The notes: generated by a model from the sequence alone, not told the origin. Counted from the stretch's first letter, positions 7,672-15,980 are shown. The stretch: 64,000 nucleotides of DNA from Iocasia fonsfrigidae (GCF_017751145.1 NZ_CP046640.1:3638137-3702136), one strand, 5' to 3'. Made by a program: numbers and translations.

Positions 7672-8469
7672 TTAAATAATTTCCTTTTCCTTAAGAAAAT
7701 CTTTAAATCTCATTACAGCCTTTTGCAGACTATCTTCATCAATAACCTTGAGATATTCTCCATTCCTGGTAACTCTGGGATGACTTATTTTTACTACTCT
7801 GGTAGGGGAACCCTGTAATCCTAGTTTCCCCTGTTCTAATTCAATATCTTCCGCCGACAATTTTATTAACTCTGCTTTTTTAGCTTTCTGCTTCCCCCTT
7901 AAAGTAGGTAGACGGGGAAAACTAATTTCTTTTACTACTGTTAAAAGGGCAGGTAAGGGTGCTTTTAATACTTCATATCCTTCTTCAACTAATCTCTCAA
8001 CTGTTAGACTATCTTCTTTAATATGGTTAATCTTACTGATATAAGTAAGTAATGGTATATCTAGAAAAGAGGCTATCCCTGGTCCAACCTGTCCGGTATC
8101 TCCATCAGTAGCCCTTTCTCCAGCTAAAATCAAATCATATTTACCCAATTTTTTAATAGCTTCTGCCAGGGCATATGAGGTTGCCCAGGTATCTGAACCA
8201 GCAAATTCCTTGCCTGATAAAAGAACTCCTTCATCACAACCCATAGCTAAGGCCTCTCTTAAGGCTTTTTGAGCCGATGGGGGGCCCATAGTTATAGTTG
8301 TTATCCTTCCACCATATTTTTCTTTAAGTTCAATTCCTAATTCAATTGCATAAAGATCTAAAGGGTTAACAATGCTTTCTACTCCAGACCGCACCATTGT
8401 TCCTGTCTCTTCATCCATTTTGACATTCCCTGTTTCCGGTACCTGTTTGATTGGTATTATTATATTCAA
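7672..8469 (-). CDS. etfB: Electron transfer flavoprotein, beta subunit
   Basis: Small Etf subunit, 265 residues, starting MNIIIPIKQVPETGNV. The nucleotide-binding signature AGERATDGDTGQVGPGIA is near residue 120, and VERLVEEGYEVLKAPLPALL near 165 is the recognition-loop region. The ribosome site AGGAGTAGG precedes the ATG. Followed at 14 bases by etfA. Family assignment is secure; in bifurcating members this subunit holds the extra FAD that accepts electrons from NADH, which is known of the family but not proven here. Confidence 0.93.
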   Translation of the reverse strand: MNIIIPIKQVPETGNVKMDEETGTMVRSGVESIVNPLDLYAIELGIELKEKYGGRITTITMGPPSAQKALREALAMGCDEGVLLSGKEFAGSDTWATSYALAEAIKKLGKYDLILAGERATDGDTGQVGPGIASFLDIPLLTYISKINHIKEDSLTVERLVEEGYEVLKAPLPALLTVVKEISFPRLPTLRGKQKAKKAELIKLSAEDIELEQGKLGLQGSPTRVVKISHPRVTRNGEYLKVIDEDSLQKAVMRFKDFLKEKEII

Positions 8470-8497
8470 TTCCTACTCCTCCTTTAAAAAACTTCCA

Positions 8498-9601
8498 TTA
8501 ATAATTGGGAACAGTATTTTCAAGTTTGTCTATAGCTAAAATAACCATTTCTTTACTTACCTTAAAGGGCATTAATCTCATCACTGGATCAGTAGTCGCT
8601 TTTTGGGCAACTCCCTCAATAATTTTTTTAGAATACGGAAGTTTTAAGCCCTTTAAAGAAGGTTCCAAACCAAGTTTCCTGAAGAAATATACTACTTCTT
8701 TAATCTCTTCCTCTGGCAGGTCTTCCATAAATAACTGAACAACTATACCATAGCCAACTTTTAAGCCATGTAATAACTCGTGGCTTTCTTCAATAATTGT
8801 TAAAGCATTATGGATAGAATGGGCTGCTGCACCACGACAGGTTTTTTGTCCAATACTTTGTATTATTCCAGTAGTAAAGATATTTAGATTTATAACATCC
8901 TTTAAAGCCTGTCCTGTTTTTTTAGACCTAACTAATTTAATTGCTTCTTCTCCCTGTTTATTTATTCGAGTATAGAGGAGTTCAGCCAATTTAATTGCCG
9001 ATGCAGTAAAAATATCTGGATTATCAATATTTTTAACAGCTGCTCTCCCCTCATACCACTTAGACAGGGCATCAAGAATACCTGATGTAAAATACTTAAC
9101 AGGGGCATTGGTAATTACTATTGGATCAACAAGTACTAAATCCGGGTTACTCCTTAGATAATAATCTAGTTGATATTCTCCAGCATCATTATAAACAATA
9201 GACAGAGGGGTTACTGCAGCACAAGTAGCAGCAATTGTCGGTATGGTTACTATTGGTAGACCACAGCGATCAGCAACAACTTTAGCACAGTCTAAAGACT
9301 TTCCTCCACCAACACCGATAATCACCTCAGCTGAAATGTTATTTGCCTTACTCATTATTAAATTAATATTGTTTTCACTACATTCCCCTTTAAATACATG
9401 TTTTTCCCAGGCTATACCTGCCTTATCTAAAGAACTAACTAAGTCATTTTCAATAGATTGCAGTGCTCTCGGCCCTCCACTAATCAAAGCTCTTTTCCCC
9501 AGTTCAGCAACAATTTGACCACTTTTTTTAATTAATCCTTCTTCATTCAAATATAACACTGGAGCAGTCTGCATATATTCCCGCATTACACCTTTTTTCA
9601 T
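8498..9601 (-). CDS. Glycerol-dehydrogenase-like iron/zinc-type alcohol dehydrogenase
   Basis: NAD-dependent polyol or alcohol dehydrogenase of the GldA branch, 367 residues. The nucleotide-binding loop IGVGGGKSLDCAKVVAD is near residue 95. Metal-binding positions lie in DALSKWYEGRA (Asp, about 178) and in the His-containing segments AAAHSIHNALT and HELLHGLKVGYG. The ATG at 9601 has GGAGGTAATAGTT in front. First intact gene of the operon that continues with etfB, etfA and glcD, 28 bases apart. A pseudogene tail of dctM (9646-9929) lies between it and the likely promoter at 10231-10258. It may make the hydroxyacid's precursor or act on a related polyol; the exact substrate is unknown. Confidence 0.85.
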   Translation of the reverse strand: MKKGVMREYMQTAPVLYLNEEGLIKKSGQIVAELGKRALISGGPRALQSIENDLVSSLDKAGIAWEKHVFKGECSENNINLIMSKANNISAEVIIGVGGGKSLDCAKVVADRCGLPIVTIPTIAATCAAVTPLSIVYNDAGEYQLDYYLRSNPDLVLVDPIVITNAPVKYFTSGILDALSKWYEGRAAVKNIDNPDIFTASAIKLAELLYTRINKQGEEAIKLVRSKKTGQALKDVINLNIFTTGIIQSIGQKTCRGAAAHSIHNALTIIEESHELLHGLKVGYGIVVQLFMEDLPEEEIKEVVYFFRKLGLEPSLKGLKLPYSKKIIEGVAQKATTDPVMRLMPFKVSKEMVILAIDKLENTVPNY

Positions 9602-9645
9602 AACTATTACCTCCTTCTTTATTATAGTAAATTATTTATAAACAA

Positions 9646-9929
9646 CTACATTAAATTGAATAATCTAGGTAAAAACAAAGATATTTGTGGAACAAAAACC
9701 AAAATCAATACTGCTATAAAGATAATCGCTAAATACGGCAAAATTTCTCTTCAAATTTTTCCCCTGATACACTACTAGCTGCAAATAGACATACACCTAA
9801 CGGCGGTGTTATTAATCCAACATTCATGACAATTATCATAACTGTTCCAGCATGAAGAGGATGAAAACCAAGAACCAATAACATCTCAGAAAAAATAGGG
9901 GCTAACATAATACAGGCTGCTCCACTCTA
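9646..9929 (-). pseudogene. Remnant of a TRAP transporter large subunit gene (dctM tail, frameshifted)
   Basis: About 90 codons of a DctM C-terminus survive in two frames. The upstream part reads MLAPIFSEMLLVLG and then LITPPLGVCLFAASSVSG, the family's conserved end region. Near 9745 the frame shifts and continues as ILPYLAIIFIAVLILVF and FLPRLFNLM, ending at a TAG (9646-9648). A TAG also sits just upstream at 9927-9929. This is a decayed relic of a transporter that once preceded gldA, different from the intact dctM at 10403. The adjoining 9930-10110 holds no gene I can recognise. Confidence 0.8.
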
Positions 9930-10117
9930 AAGCCTGTTTGTCTATTTAATAGTAAAACTGTACCTCAGCTGATTAATCTTCCTAATATGCCCGCAAGATG
10001 TGGCAACTGTTCTACATCTTTTTCTTTCTTCCAGGCAATATAATACAATAACTATGACAAACCTCACAACTTACCTTAGCTACAAAAAACGCAACTGGGA
10101 AACTTAATTAAAAACGC

Positions 10118-10350
10118 GCCGTTAACGTTTTCGATGGACATATTTTTTGTCCATTTAAAATAATATGCAAGATAATTTATAGGCAACTTTCGTTTTTTGA
10201 AAACGTTAACGGTAACGTTAACGATATCTATACTATAATCATTTTAGTTTAATAAAACAAATATCATTAAATCGACTGACAACTAATTATCTCCTATTAT
10301 ATCTGTTTGTAATAAATTTTCTGATTTATTCTTAAACTTTTAATCTTCTT
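10118..10350. repeat. Duplicated regulatory segment, copy 1
   Basis: Diverged copy of 15729-15980, in the same orientation. The best block (10274-10338 against 15902-15966) agrees at about 58 of 65 positions by eye, including TGACAACTAATTATCTCC. Both copies also share GCCGTTAAC at the other end and a CG-centred operator in the middle. The two copies bracket dctMQP, the DapA-family gene and gntR. Confidence 0.75.
10198..10258 (-). promoter_or_regulatory. Promoter with overlapping LacI/CcpA-type operators upstream of the gldA-etf-glcD operon
   Basis: Minus-strand TTGTTT (10253-10258) and TATAGT (10230-10235) are 17 bp apart. Immediately downstream is a run of CG-centred half-sites, AACGTTAACGGTAACGTTAACG in two pieces (10202-10212, 10213-10223). 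The first part, TGAAAACGTTAACG (10198-10211), fits the CcpA cre consensus at 13 of 14 positions. A further GTTAACGTTTTCG lies at 10121-10133. A LacI-family repressor is the likely binder. Confidence 0.55.
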
Positions 10351-10402
10351 TTGTTTTTGACTTAAAATAATTAATCTTGGAAAAATACAATAATACTATT
10401 TT

Positions 10403-11698
10403 TTACCCAAAATATAATTTTGGTAAAAATAATATAATTTGTGGGAGATAGGTAATCAATAATAGGATTCCAATACTTGCTAACAAAAAGGGAATGATTT
10501 CTTTAATAACTTTTTCCATAGGAAGATTACTAATGATAGTACCCGTAAAAATTGCCTGCCCATATGGTGGTGTTATTAATCCAATCATTAAGTTTAATGC
10601 CATCACAACCCCAAAATGCACTGGATCTACCCCAAATTTAACCATGATAGGAAATACTACTGGTCCAATTATTAAAATAGCTGGGAGACTGTCCATAAAC
10701 ATTCCCCAAACAAGAAGAAATATATTCATCATAAATAATAGAATATAGACATTATCAGTAACTGTAGTTAAATAATTAGTAAGTAAAACAGGGACTTTCT
10801 CAACTGAAAGAATCCAACTAAAAACATTTGAAGCCGAAGAAAGCAATAAAAGTGCTGCCGAAACCATGGCTGACCTTTTTATTATTTTATAAAGATCCTT
10901 TAATTTAATATCCTTTCTTTTAAAAATCAAAGTCAAAATAAACCCATATAATACAGCTACTGCTGATGCCTCAGTGGGAGTAAAAACACCTGTTATGATT
11001 CCCCCAAGAATAATTATGGGCATAAAGAGAAAAGGAAGACTATTAATTACTACTGTCAAATATTCTTTCAATGAATTTTTTTTATTATAAAGTGGATAAT
11101 TCCTCTTTTTAGCAATGAAAAAAATTATTGAACATTGGGCTATACCAATCAAGATACCAGGAATAGCTCCCCCTAATAACAAACGACCAATAGAAACCCC
11201 TGTAACTGCACCAATTAATACTAATGGAATACTAGGAGGAATAATTGGACCTTGTAAAGCAGAGGTAACTGTTACCGCAACACTAAAATCTTTGTCATAG
11301 CCACCCTCTTCCATCAATTCTATTTCTAAAGGACCTAGGCCAGATACATCAGCCAGCGCAGAACCTGAACAACCTCCAAAAAGCATACTTGCCAAGACAT
11401 TCACATATGCTAGTCCTCCCCTGAAACGTCCAACAAATATATTAGCCAGTCTCAATAACTTATTACCTGTTCCAGAATAGACCATTAATTCACCAGCTAA
11501 TATAAAAAATGGTATCGCCATTAAAGTAAAAATGTCTATCCCCGTAAACATTTGGTTGATAAGAATAAAAACATCTTTACCTGATCCCAAAAAATATACT
11601 AAACTTCCAAAAATCATTGCAAACGAAAGTGGCATACCCATAAACATTGACACTAAAAAGACAACTAACATCAATATAAATATATATGAAAAAATCAT
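10403..11698 (-). CDS. dctM: TRAP transporter large membrane subunit (DctM family)
   Basis: The transport-conducting subunit of a tripartite ATP-independent periplasmic transporter, which uses a sodium or proton gradient to take up organic acids. The 431 residues are nearly all hydrophobic, about 12 membrane segments. Family landmarks seen: MGMPLSFAMIFGSLVYFL at the start, GGCSGSALADVSGLGPLEI near 110, GPIIPPSIPLVLIGAVTG near 150, and GLITPPYGQAIF near 370. It follows dctQ by 22 bases. The substrate is probably the acid handled by the DapA-family enzyme encoded upstream. Confidence 0.92.
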   Translation of the reverse strand: MIFSYIFILMLVVFLVSMFMGMPLSFAMIFGSLVYFLGSGKDVFILINQMFTGIDIFTLMAIPFFILAGELMVYSGTGNKLLRLANIFVGRFRGGLAYVNVLASMLFGGCSGSALADVSGLGPLEIELMEEGGYDKDFSVAVTVTSALQGPIIPPSIPLVLIGAVTGVSIGRLLLGGAIPGILIGIAQCSIIFFIAKKRNYPLYNKKNSLKEYLTVVINSLPFLFMPIIILGGIITGVFTPTEASAVAVLYGFILTLIFKRKDIKLKDLYKIIKRSAMVSAALLLLSSASNVFSWILSVEKVPVLLTNYLTTVTDNVYILLFMMNIFLLVWGMFMDSLPAILIIGPVVFPIMVKFGVDPVHFGVVMALNLMIGLITPPYGQAIFTGTIISNLPMEKVIKEIIPFLLASIGILLLITYLPQIILFLPKLYFG

Positions 11699-11720
11699 AT
11701 TTTTTCTCCCCTCTTTAATT

Positions 11721-12206
11721 TTAGTCTTTCTCTTTAATAAACACTACTTTTAGATATTTTAATACTAATTGAATCATCATTAGAACAGAACCTATTGGAA
11801 TACTGATAAATATCCAGTTAAAAGGAAGTCTTAAGGCTGGTGTTTTGGAATAGACTGCCATAACTGTTTTTTCCATACCATATTTAAACATATATATTAA
11901 CAAAACAAATATGATAAGATCAATAATAATAAACCATACTCTCCTGAAAGTAGGTGAAAATCTGTTTATAACAAATGTTAAAGAAGGGTGCCTATTTTTA
12001 TTATAGGCAGAACATATTCCTATAAAAACTAGATATACCATCAAATATCTAGCAGCCTCTTCAGCGCCAAACCAAGGATTATTGATAACATATCTTTTCC
12101 AAACTCCAATAATAATAACAATAAACATAGCAATAAATAACAAACTGATAATCAAATTAATTAATTCTGTAAAATATAAATCAATTTTTTCTATAGTTTT
12201 CTTCAA
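11721..12206 (-). CDS. dctQ: TRAP transporter small membrane subunit (DctQ family)
   Basis: Small four-helix partner of DctM, 161 residues. I place the start at the TTG at 12204-12206, eight bases after AAAGGGGGGG. A longer open frame to 12266 exists, but its extra 20 residues would be encoded by the intergenic hairpin at 12229-12264 and look unlike any DctQ N-terminus. Membrane segments are visible from LINLIISLLFIAMFIVII onward, and the family motif around NPWFGAEEAARYLMVYLVF lies near residue 45. It lies between dctP and dctM. Confidence 0.88.
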   Translation of the reverse strand: MKKTIEKIDLYFTELINLIISLLFIAMFIVIIIGVWKRYVINNPWFGAEEAARYLMVYLVFIGICSAYNKNRHPSLTFVINRFSPTFRRVWFIIIDLIIFVLLIYMFKYGMEKTVMAVYSKTPALRLPFNWIFISIPIGSVLMMIQLVLKYLKVVFIKEKD

Positions 12207-12228
12207 ATTAACCCCCCCTTTATATATT

Positions 12229-12264
12229 GTTGGCTTTCCACCTTTAATAAAGCGGAAAGCCAAC
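12229..12264 (-). promoter_or_regulatory. Hairpin between dctP and dctQ
   Basis: Perfect 11-bp stem, GTTGGCTTTCC (12229-12239) with GGAAAGCCAAC (12254-12264), loop of 14 bases. No U-tract follows, and the dctQ ribosome site begins soon after. It therefore looks like an mRNA 3'-end stabiliser or partial attenuator that favours dctP over dctQM. Confidence 0.75.
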
Positions 12265-12282
12265 ATATATTTTTATACTATC

Positions 12283-13332
12283 TTAGAAAGTTTCTTCTGC
12301 TAATTTTTGTTCAGCTTTTTCAACTGCATCAAGAAACTCATCTACTACCTGATCACCTATTTTTTCTCTCATCCATTTCTCAACAGGGGGTCTGGCCACT
12401 TTTTGGAAGGCACGTTTTTCTTCAGGTGAAAGGGCATATATTTTCATACCTTTTTCCCTGAGTTCTTCTATTGCTATAACATCAAGTAATCCACCAAAAC
12501 CATTATAAGTATTCATAGCATTACGGCTTCCATGGTATAAGGCCTGTTGAAGGTCTTCAGGTAAACTCTGGTACCATTCTTCATTAATTAAAATAGCACC
12601 TACCGCTAAGAGATGTCCATCCAATGACATATATTTTTGAACCTCATGAAAACTCTCTGACAAAATTAGGCTTGCTGGGTTTTCCTGTCCATCTATTACC
12701 CCGGTTTCTAAACTAGTATATACCTCCATAAATGGTACTGGTACTGGACTTGCTCCTAATGCTTTAACCATTTCTGTATGGGGGACTGTCTCCATTACTC
12801 TAATTTTTAAACCATTTAAATCTTCAGGAGATTTGATAGGTCTTACATTATTTGTGAAATGTCTAAATCCGAATGGTTCAAGACCAAGGATTCTAATGCC
12901 CGTTTTTTTTGCACAATCTTCTATGATTTTTTGAGTAAAAGGATTATTAGTATCAAGAACCCTTTTAGCTACTTCTCTTGAAGAAAAAACATAAGGTAAA
13001 TCAAATATGCTTAAAGGTTCATAATACATTGAAGCTAAAACCCCTGAAGCAATATCTGTAACCTCAATAGTTCCTCGCCTTACTTGTTCAGTTGCAGATC
13101 TTTGATCCCCCAACTGTCCTGCAGGATATAATTCTACTTTGATCCGTCCACCAGATAAGCGCTCTACTTCTTGTTTGAAGACCCATGCCTGAGCAGTACT
13201 AGATGTCTTCATAGGATCTGCCTGGGTATTCCATGAATACTTCATTACATATTCTTCTTTAGCCAACGAAACACTTCCTAAAAGAACCACACATACACCT
13301 AAAGTTAGTAAAAAACAAAAAACTCTTTTCAT
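12283..13332 (-). CDS. dctP: TRAP transporter periplasmic solute-binding protein (DctP family)
   Basis: Periplasmic receptor, 349 residues. A Sec signal peptide covers residues 1-24 (MKRVFCFLLTLGVCVVLLGS...LA); the Cys at 14 is not a lipobox because Val, not Gly/Ala/Ser, precedes it. The mature protein shows RIKVELYPAGQLGDQRSA, the family segment GLKIRVMETVPHTEMVKALG with the conserved carboxylate-binding Arg, and the signature PVPFMEVYTSLETGVIDGQE. It has its own long upstream region (13333-13795) and is followed by a hairpin, dctQ and dctM. Likely substrate is a sugar acid or related carboxylate. Confidence 0.93.
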   Translation of the reverse strand: MKRVFCFLLTLGVCVVLLGSVSLAKEEYVMKYSWNTQADPMKTSSTAQAWVFKQEVERLSGGRIKVELYPAGQLGDQRSATEQVRRGTIEVTDIASGVLASMYYEPLSIFDLPYVFSSREVAKRVLDTNNPFTQKIIEDCAKKTGIRILGLEPFGFRHFTNNVRPIKSPEDLNGLKIRVMETVPHTEMVKALGASPVPVPFMEVYTSLETGVIDGQENPASLILSESFHEVQKYMSLDGHLLAVGAILINEEWYQSLPEDLQQALYHGSRNAMNTYNGFGGLLDVIAIEELREKGMKIYALSPEEKRAFQKVARPPVEKWMREKIGDQVVDEFLDAVEKAEQKLAEETF

Positions 13333-13462
13333 TTTAATCCTCCTCTTTATTTTTTAGATATTAGAACCCAAACTAAATCAATACCGTCTAGTCTCCTCTA
13401 TCTTGAATCTTAATAAACTTTTGCATTTTATACTTTCTGCAACTTTACTTGAAGTATTTCAA

Positions 13463-13495
13463 CAGAATTAAAAACAATATGTTTTTAAAATTCTG
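13463..13495. promoter_or_regulatory. Hairpin in the dctP upstream region
   Basis: CAGAATT-AAAAACA pairs with TGTTTTT-AATTCTG with a two-base bulge. It lies 130 bases before dctP, so it would fold in its leader. Function unknown. Confidence 0.45.
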
Positions 13496-13625
13496 TCTTT
13501 TAAACGGCAATATCGTTGCTAATAAATCGTCCAACTAGTTAATTTGTCATACATAGGAAGTGCTAGTATATAATAAACAGGTTTGTGCATAAATACTATA
13601 ACGATTAATTTGTTTTTTTATAGAT

Positions 13626-13714
13626 GATGGCATTGAACTTATTAAAATAGTTAATTATACAATTTAATTATAAATAGTTTCAAATCTTTTGAAATATATA
13701 AGTTCAATGCCATC
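13626..13714. repeat. Perfect 17-bp inverted repeat between the DapA-family gene and dctP
   Basis: GATGGCATTGAACTTAT (13626-13642) and its exact complement (13698-13714) enclose 55 A/T-rich bases that contain a further short hairpin, TTTCAAA-TC-TTTTGAAA. The stretch 13333-13795 has no gene. This could be the transcript end of the DapA-family gene, a small MITE, or a structured leader of dctP. No second copy was noticed in the window. Confidence 0.6.
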
Positions 13715-13795
13715 TTAATTTAAATATGCCTTTTAATACAACAGCAAAGTGTGAAGGATTTTCTGTATAAACTTAACAGCCATAAAAATTACTCT

Positions 13796-14701
13796 TTAGA
13801 TACTTAACAATATTTCTAATGGTTTTTCCATCCTCTTCTTAAATTCAGGATCTAATTCTTTTAAAGGTTTTCTTGGAATACCAACATTAGCACCTTGAAC
13901 ATTTGCTGCCCATTTTAACATTTCTAACCAGTGTACTTGAGCATTAACCTCTGGATCCATAAAGAAATTTATAAACGGTATGAATTTATCCCAGATTGCC
14001 CTTCCTTTATCAAGATCTTTTTCAACCATTACTGCTTCCTGTAAGGCTCTACATTGTTTTGGAAATGTTGCTGGAAATCCTGAAAGCCATCCATCTGCTC
14101 CAGCTGCTAATCCTTGTAAGGCAGCATAGTCATGTCCATAAAAAACAGTCATCTTATCTCCACATTCAAACTTCATGTCTGATACTCTGTTTGCATCACC
14201 GTGAGCTGCTTTTACACCTGTTAATACCCCTTCATCAACAAGTATTTTTGCTTCTTTAGCAGTTAATTCATAACCAGCAAACCAAGGATTATTATATAGT
14301 ATCATTGGTAATTCTGTTGCTTTATGAATTTCTCTAAGATGATTCATTGCTGCTGCTTTGTATGGTTTATAGTAATAAGGTAAAATTACCATTAGACCAT
14401 CAACACCAACATTTTTTGCATGGATACTAAGTTCAAGTGTTTCAGGGGTTGAATATTTACCAGTACCAGCATAACAAGGTATTTGACCTGCAACATACTT
14501 TGTAACATGCTCAATAACTCTTTTTTGCTCTTCCATAAACATACCAGCACTTTCGCCAGTACTTCCACAGGGAACTATTGACTGAATCCCATTATCAATC
14601 AGCCAGTCAATATACTTTTCTGTTCCTTTTTCATCATAAGTTCCATCACTTTTTTTCCATACTGTAAACATTGGTGGAAAAATCCCATAAGCCTTTTTCA
14701 T
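13796..14701 (-). CDS. DapA/NanA-superfamily lyase or dehydratase
   Basis: Class I (Schiff-base) aldolase-fold enzyme, about 301 residues, acting on a 2-keto acid. I choose the ATG at 14701 because AGGAG sits 9 bases before it; an ATG three codons upstream is too close. Catalytic landmarks: GSTGES at 46-51, the proton-shuttle Tyr136 in ILYNNP and the Schiff-base Lys164 in TGVKAAHGD. It does not have the features I would need to call it true DapA. The setting, with GntR upstream and a TRAP transporter downstream, argues for catabolism of an imported sugar acid, such as a keto-deoxy acid or sialic-type lyase or dehydratase. Substrate not identifiable by eye. Confidence 0.85.
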   Translation of the reverse strand: MKKAYGIFPPMFTVWKKSDGTYDEKGTEKYIDWLIDNGIQSIVPCGSTGESAGMFMEEQKRVIEHVTKYVAGQIPCYAGTGKYSTPETLELSIHAKNVGVDGLMVILPYYYKPYKAAAMNHLREIHKATELPMILYNNPWFAGYELTAKEAKILVDEGVLTGVKAAHGDANRVSDMKFECGDKMTVFYGHDYAALQGLAAGADGWLSGFPATFPKQCRALQEAVMVEKDLDKGRAIWDKFIPFINFFMDPEVNAQVHWLEMLKWAANVQGANVGIPRKPLKELDPEFKKRMEKPLEILLSI

Positions 14702-14790
14702 TAATAACATCTCCTAATCTTGTATTATAAACTTACATAATTAAAAAATTTAATTAAAAATTTAAGACCAATTCCAATATTACTTTTAAT

Positions 14791-14815
14791 TTGGTATGTT
14801 GTCAGACCAATTATA
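14791..14815. promoter_or_regulatory. GntR-type operator overlapping the -10 of the DapA-family gene
   Basis: Contains AATTGGTCTGACA (14800-14812 on the minus strand), the same 13-mer found in the gntR promoter at 15576-15588. It is fused to a TATAAT (14810-14815, minus). TTGGT...ACCAA (14791-14795, 14806-14810) forms a wider inverted repeat. A shared site implies one regulator for both promoters. Confidence 0.6.
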
Positions 14816-14830
14816 CTTTAAAAAAACTAT

Positions 14831-15547
14831 TTAGTTTTTCTTTATTAATTTAATTGCATCAGAAAGAGCACTATTAACATGTGATGTCATTGCACTAACA
14901 GCTCTTGCAACATCTTTTGTACTCATTGCATTTATTATTTCCTGATGAGCTTCGTATGCATTTTCAGCATTTTCTTTAATTGAGAATATTTTAATCCTGT
15001 ATTCTAAAATTGCTTCAGAAATTTTTTCGTTTATTGAAATTAACAAGTTGTTACGAGTAGCTTCACTTACATAGCTATGAAACGTATTATCGATAACTTC
15101 CATTTTTATTACATTATTTTCTTTGATAGCTGTTTTTAGCTTTTGATTTGTTGAATTTAAATCTTTCATTAGTTTTTCAAATTCCTCATCTGATGATCGT
15201 TTTAAAGCCAGCTTAATTGCCAATGGCTCCATTGCAAGTCTAATATCCATCAAATCAGTAATTTGCAGTTCATGTTCAGAAAACCAATTAGCTATGTTAA
15301 GAGATTCATTTTCATTCTTTCTTAATACATATGTGCCTTTTCCCTGTTTTACTTTTACCAATCCCAGGGCCTGTAAAACCTTTATTGCTTCTCTTACTGT
15401 AGACCTACCAACATTCAATTTTCGGGACAAAACTCTTTCAGTTGGCAGCTTGTCACCTATCTTTATTTTGCCCATTATTATTTCATCTTTTAAAGTTTTT
15501 ATAACACTATCTAAAGTTGACATTTTTTCTATTGGTTTAATTTTCAT
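14831..15547 (-). CDS. GntR-family regulator, FadR subfamily
   Basis: Ligand-responsive repressor of 238 residues. The N-terminal winged helix is clear: LPTERVLSRKLNVGRSTVRE at about 40-60, then GLVKVKQGKGTYVLR. The C-terminal all-helical FCD ligand domain spans about 95-230, with acidic/His metal-binding candidates in DIRLAMEP, DNTFHSYV and AYEAHQEI. It is divergent in function from the other regulators here and is adjacent to the DapA-family gene. The 13-mer AATTGGTCTGACA in its own promoter and in that of the next gene suggests autoregulation and control of the dapA-like/dctPQM unit. Confidence 0.92.
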   Translation of the reverse strand: MKIKPIEKMSTLDSVIKTLKDEIIMGKIKIGDKLPTERVLSRKLNVGRSTVREAIKVLQALGLVKVKQGKGTYVLRKNENESLNIANWFSEHELQITDLMDIRLAMEPLAIKLALKRSSDEEFEKLMKDLNSTNQKLKTAIKENNVIKMEVIDNTFHSYVSEATRNNLLISINEKISEAILEYRIKIFSIKENAENAYEAHQEIINAMSTKDVARAVSAMTSHVNSALSDAIKLIKKN

Positions 15548-15575
15548 ATTATTACTCTTTCCTTACTTGATTTAA

Positions 15576-15629
15576 AATTGGTCTGACATCTTATAAGACA
15601 ACTATAACATCTCCAAATTTTCTTGTCAA
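15576..15629 (-). promoter_or_regulatory. gntR promoter with operator
   Basis: TTGACA (15624-15629) and TATAGT (15601-15606) on the minus strand, spaced 17 bp. The operator AATTGGTCTGACA (15576-15588) lies just downstream, over the first transcribed bases. Confidence 0.75.
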
Positions 15630-15728
15630 TAATTTAATAGATTATATATCTCCTCCCTTCATTAGTAGAAAATTTAAAGTCAAAACTTATTTAGTTATAA
15701 AAACAAAATATAGTAATTGAATAACCAA

Positions 15729-15980
15729 GCCGTTAACATTTCTAATAGATATATCTATTTGTTGTAATATTACAAGTCTAACATCTCTTTACAGCTAATA
15801 TTTAATGCAACTTAATCATATTGTTCAATAACGTTACCGGTAACGTTATCGTTATTTATATTATACCCTGCCCAGCATTATTCTAACAAACACCAATAAA
15901 CTGATTGACAACTAATTATCTCCTGTTAGATCTGTTTATAATAAATTTTCTGACTTATTCTTAAATTTTTAATCTTTTTT
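15729..15980. repeat. Duplicated regulatory segment, copy 2
   Basis: Counterpart of 10118-10350. One end coincides with the stop codon of the araC remnant (15979-15981), which suggests the original segment was an araC-gene terminus plus a neighbouring promoter. The rest of 15630-15728 is A/T-rich with nothing I can name. Confidence 0.75.
15828..15890 (-). promoter_or_regulatory. Perfect 22-bp LacI-type palindrome with promoter
   Basis: Two 11-base arms, ATAACGTTACC (15828-15838) and GGTAACGTTAT (15839-15849), make a perfect CG-centred palindrome. Just upstream on the minus strand is TATAAT, with TTGTTA about 18 bp before it. Same arrangement as copy 1 at 10198-10258. It points toward gntR but is 300 bases away, so it may be a relic. 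Confidence 0.55.

Noticed and set aside
9930-10110. Possible further remnant upstream of the dctM tail
   Set aside because: A short frame with KEKDVEQLPHLAGILG is readable but I cannot match it to any family with confidence.
12283-13332. Lipobox in the first DctP signal peptide (Cys14)
   Set aside because: The residue before Cys is Val and the Cys lies within the hydrophobic core rather than at a cleavage site.
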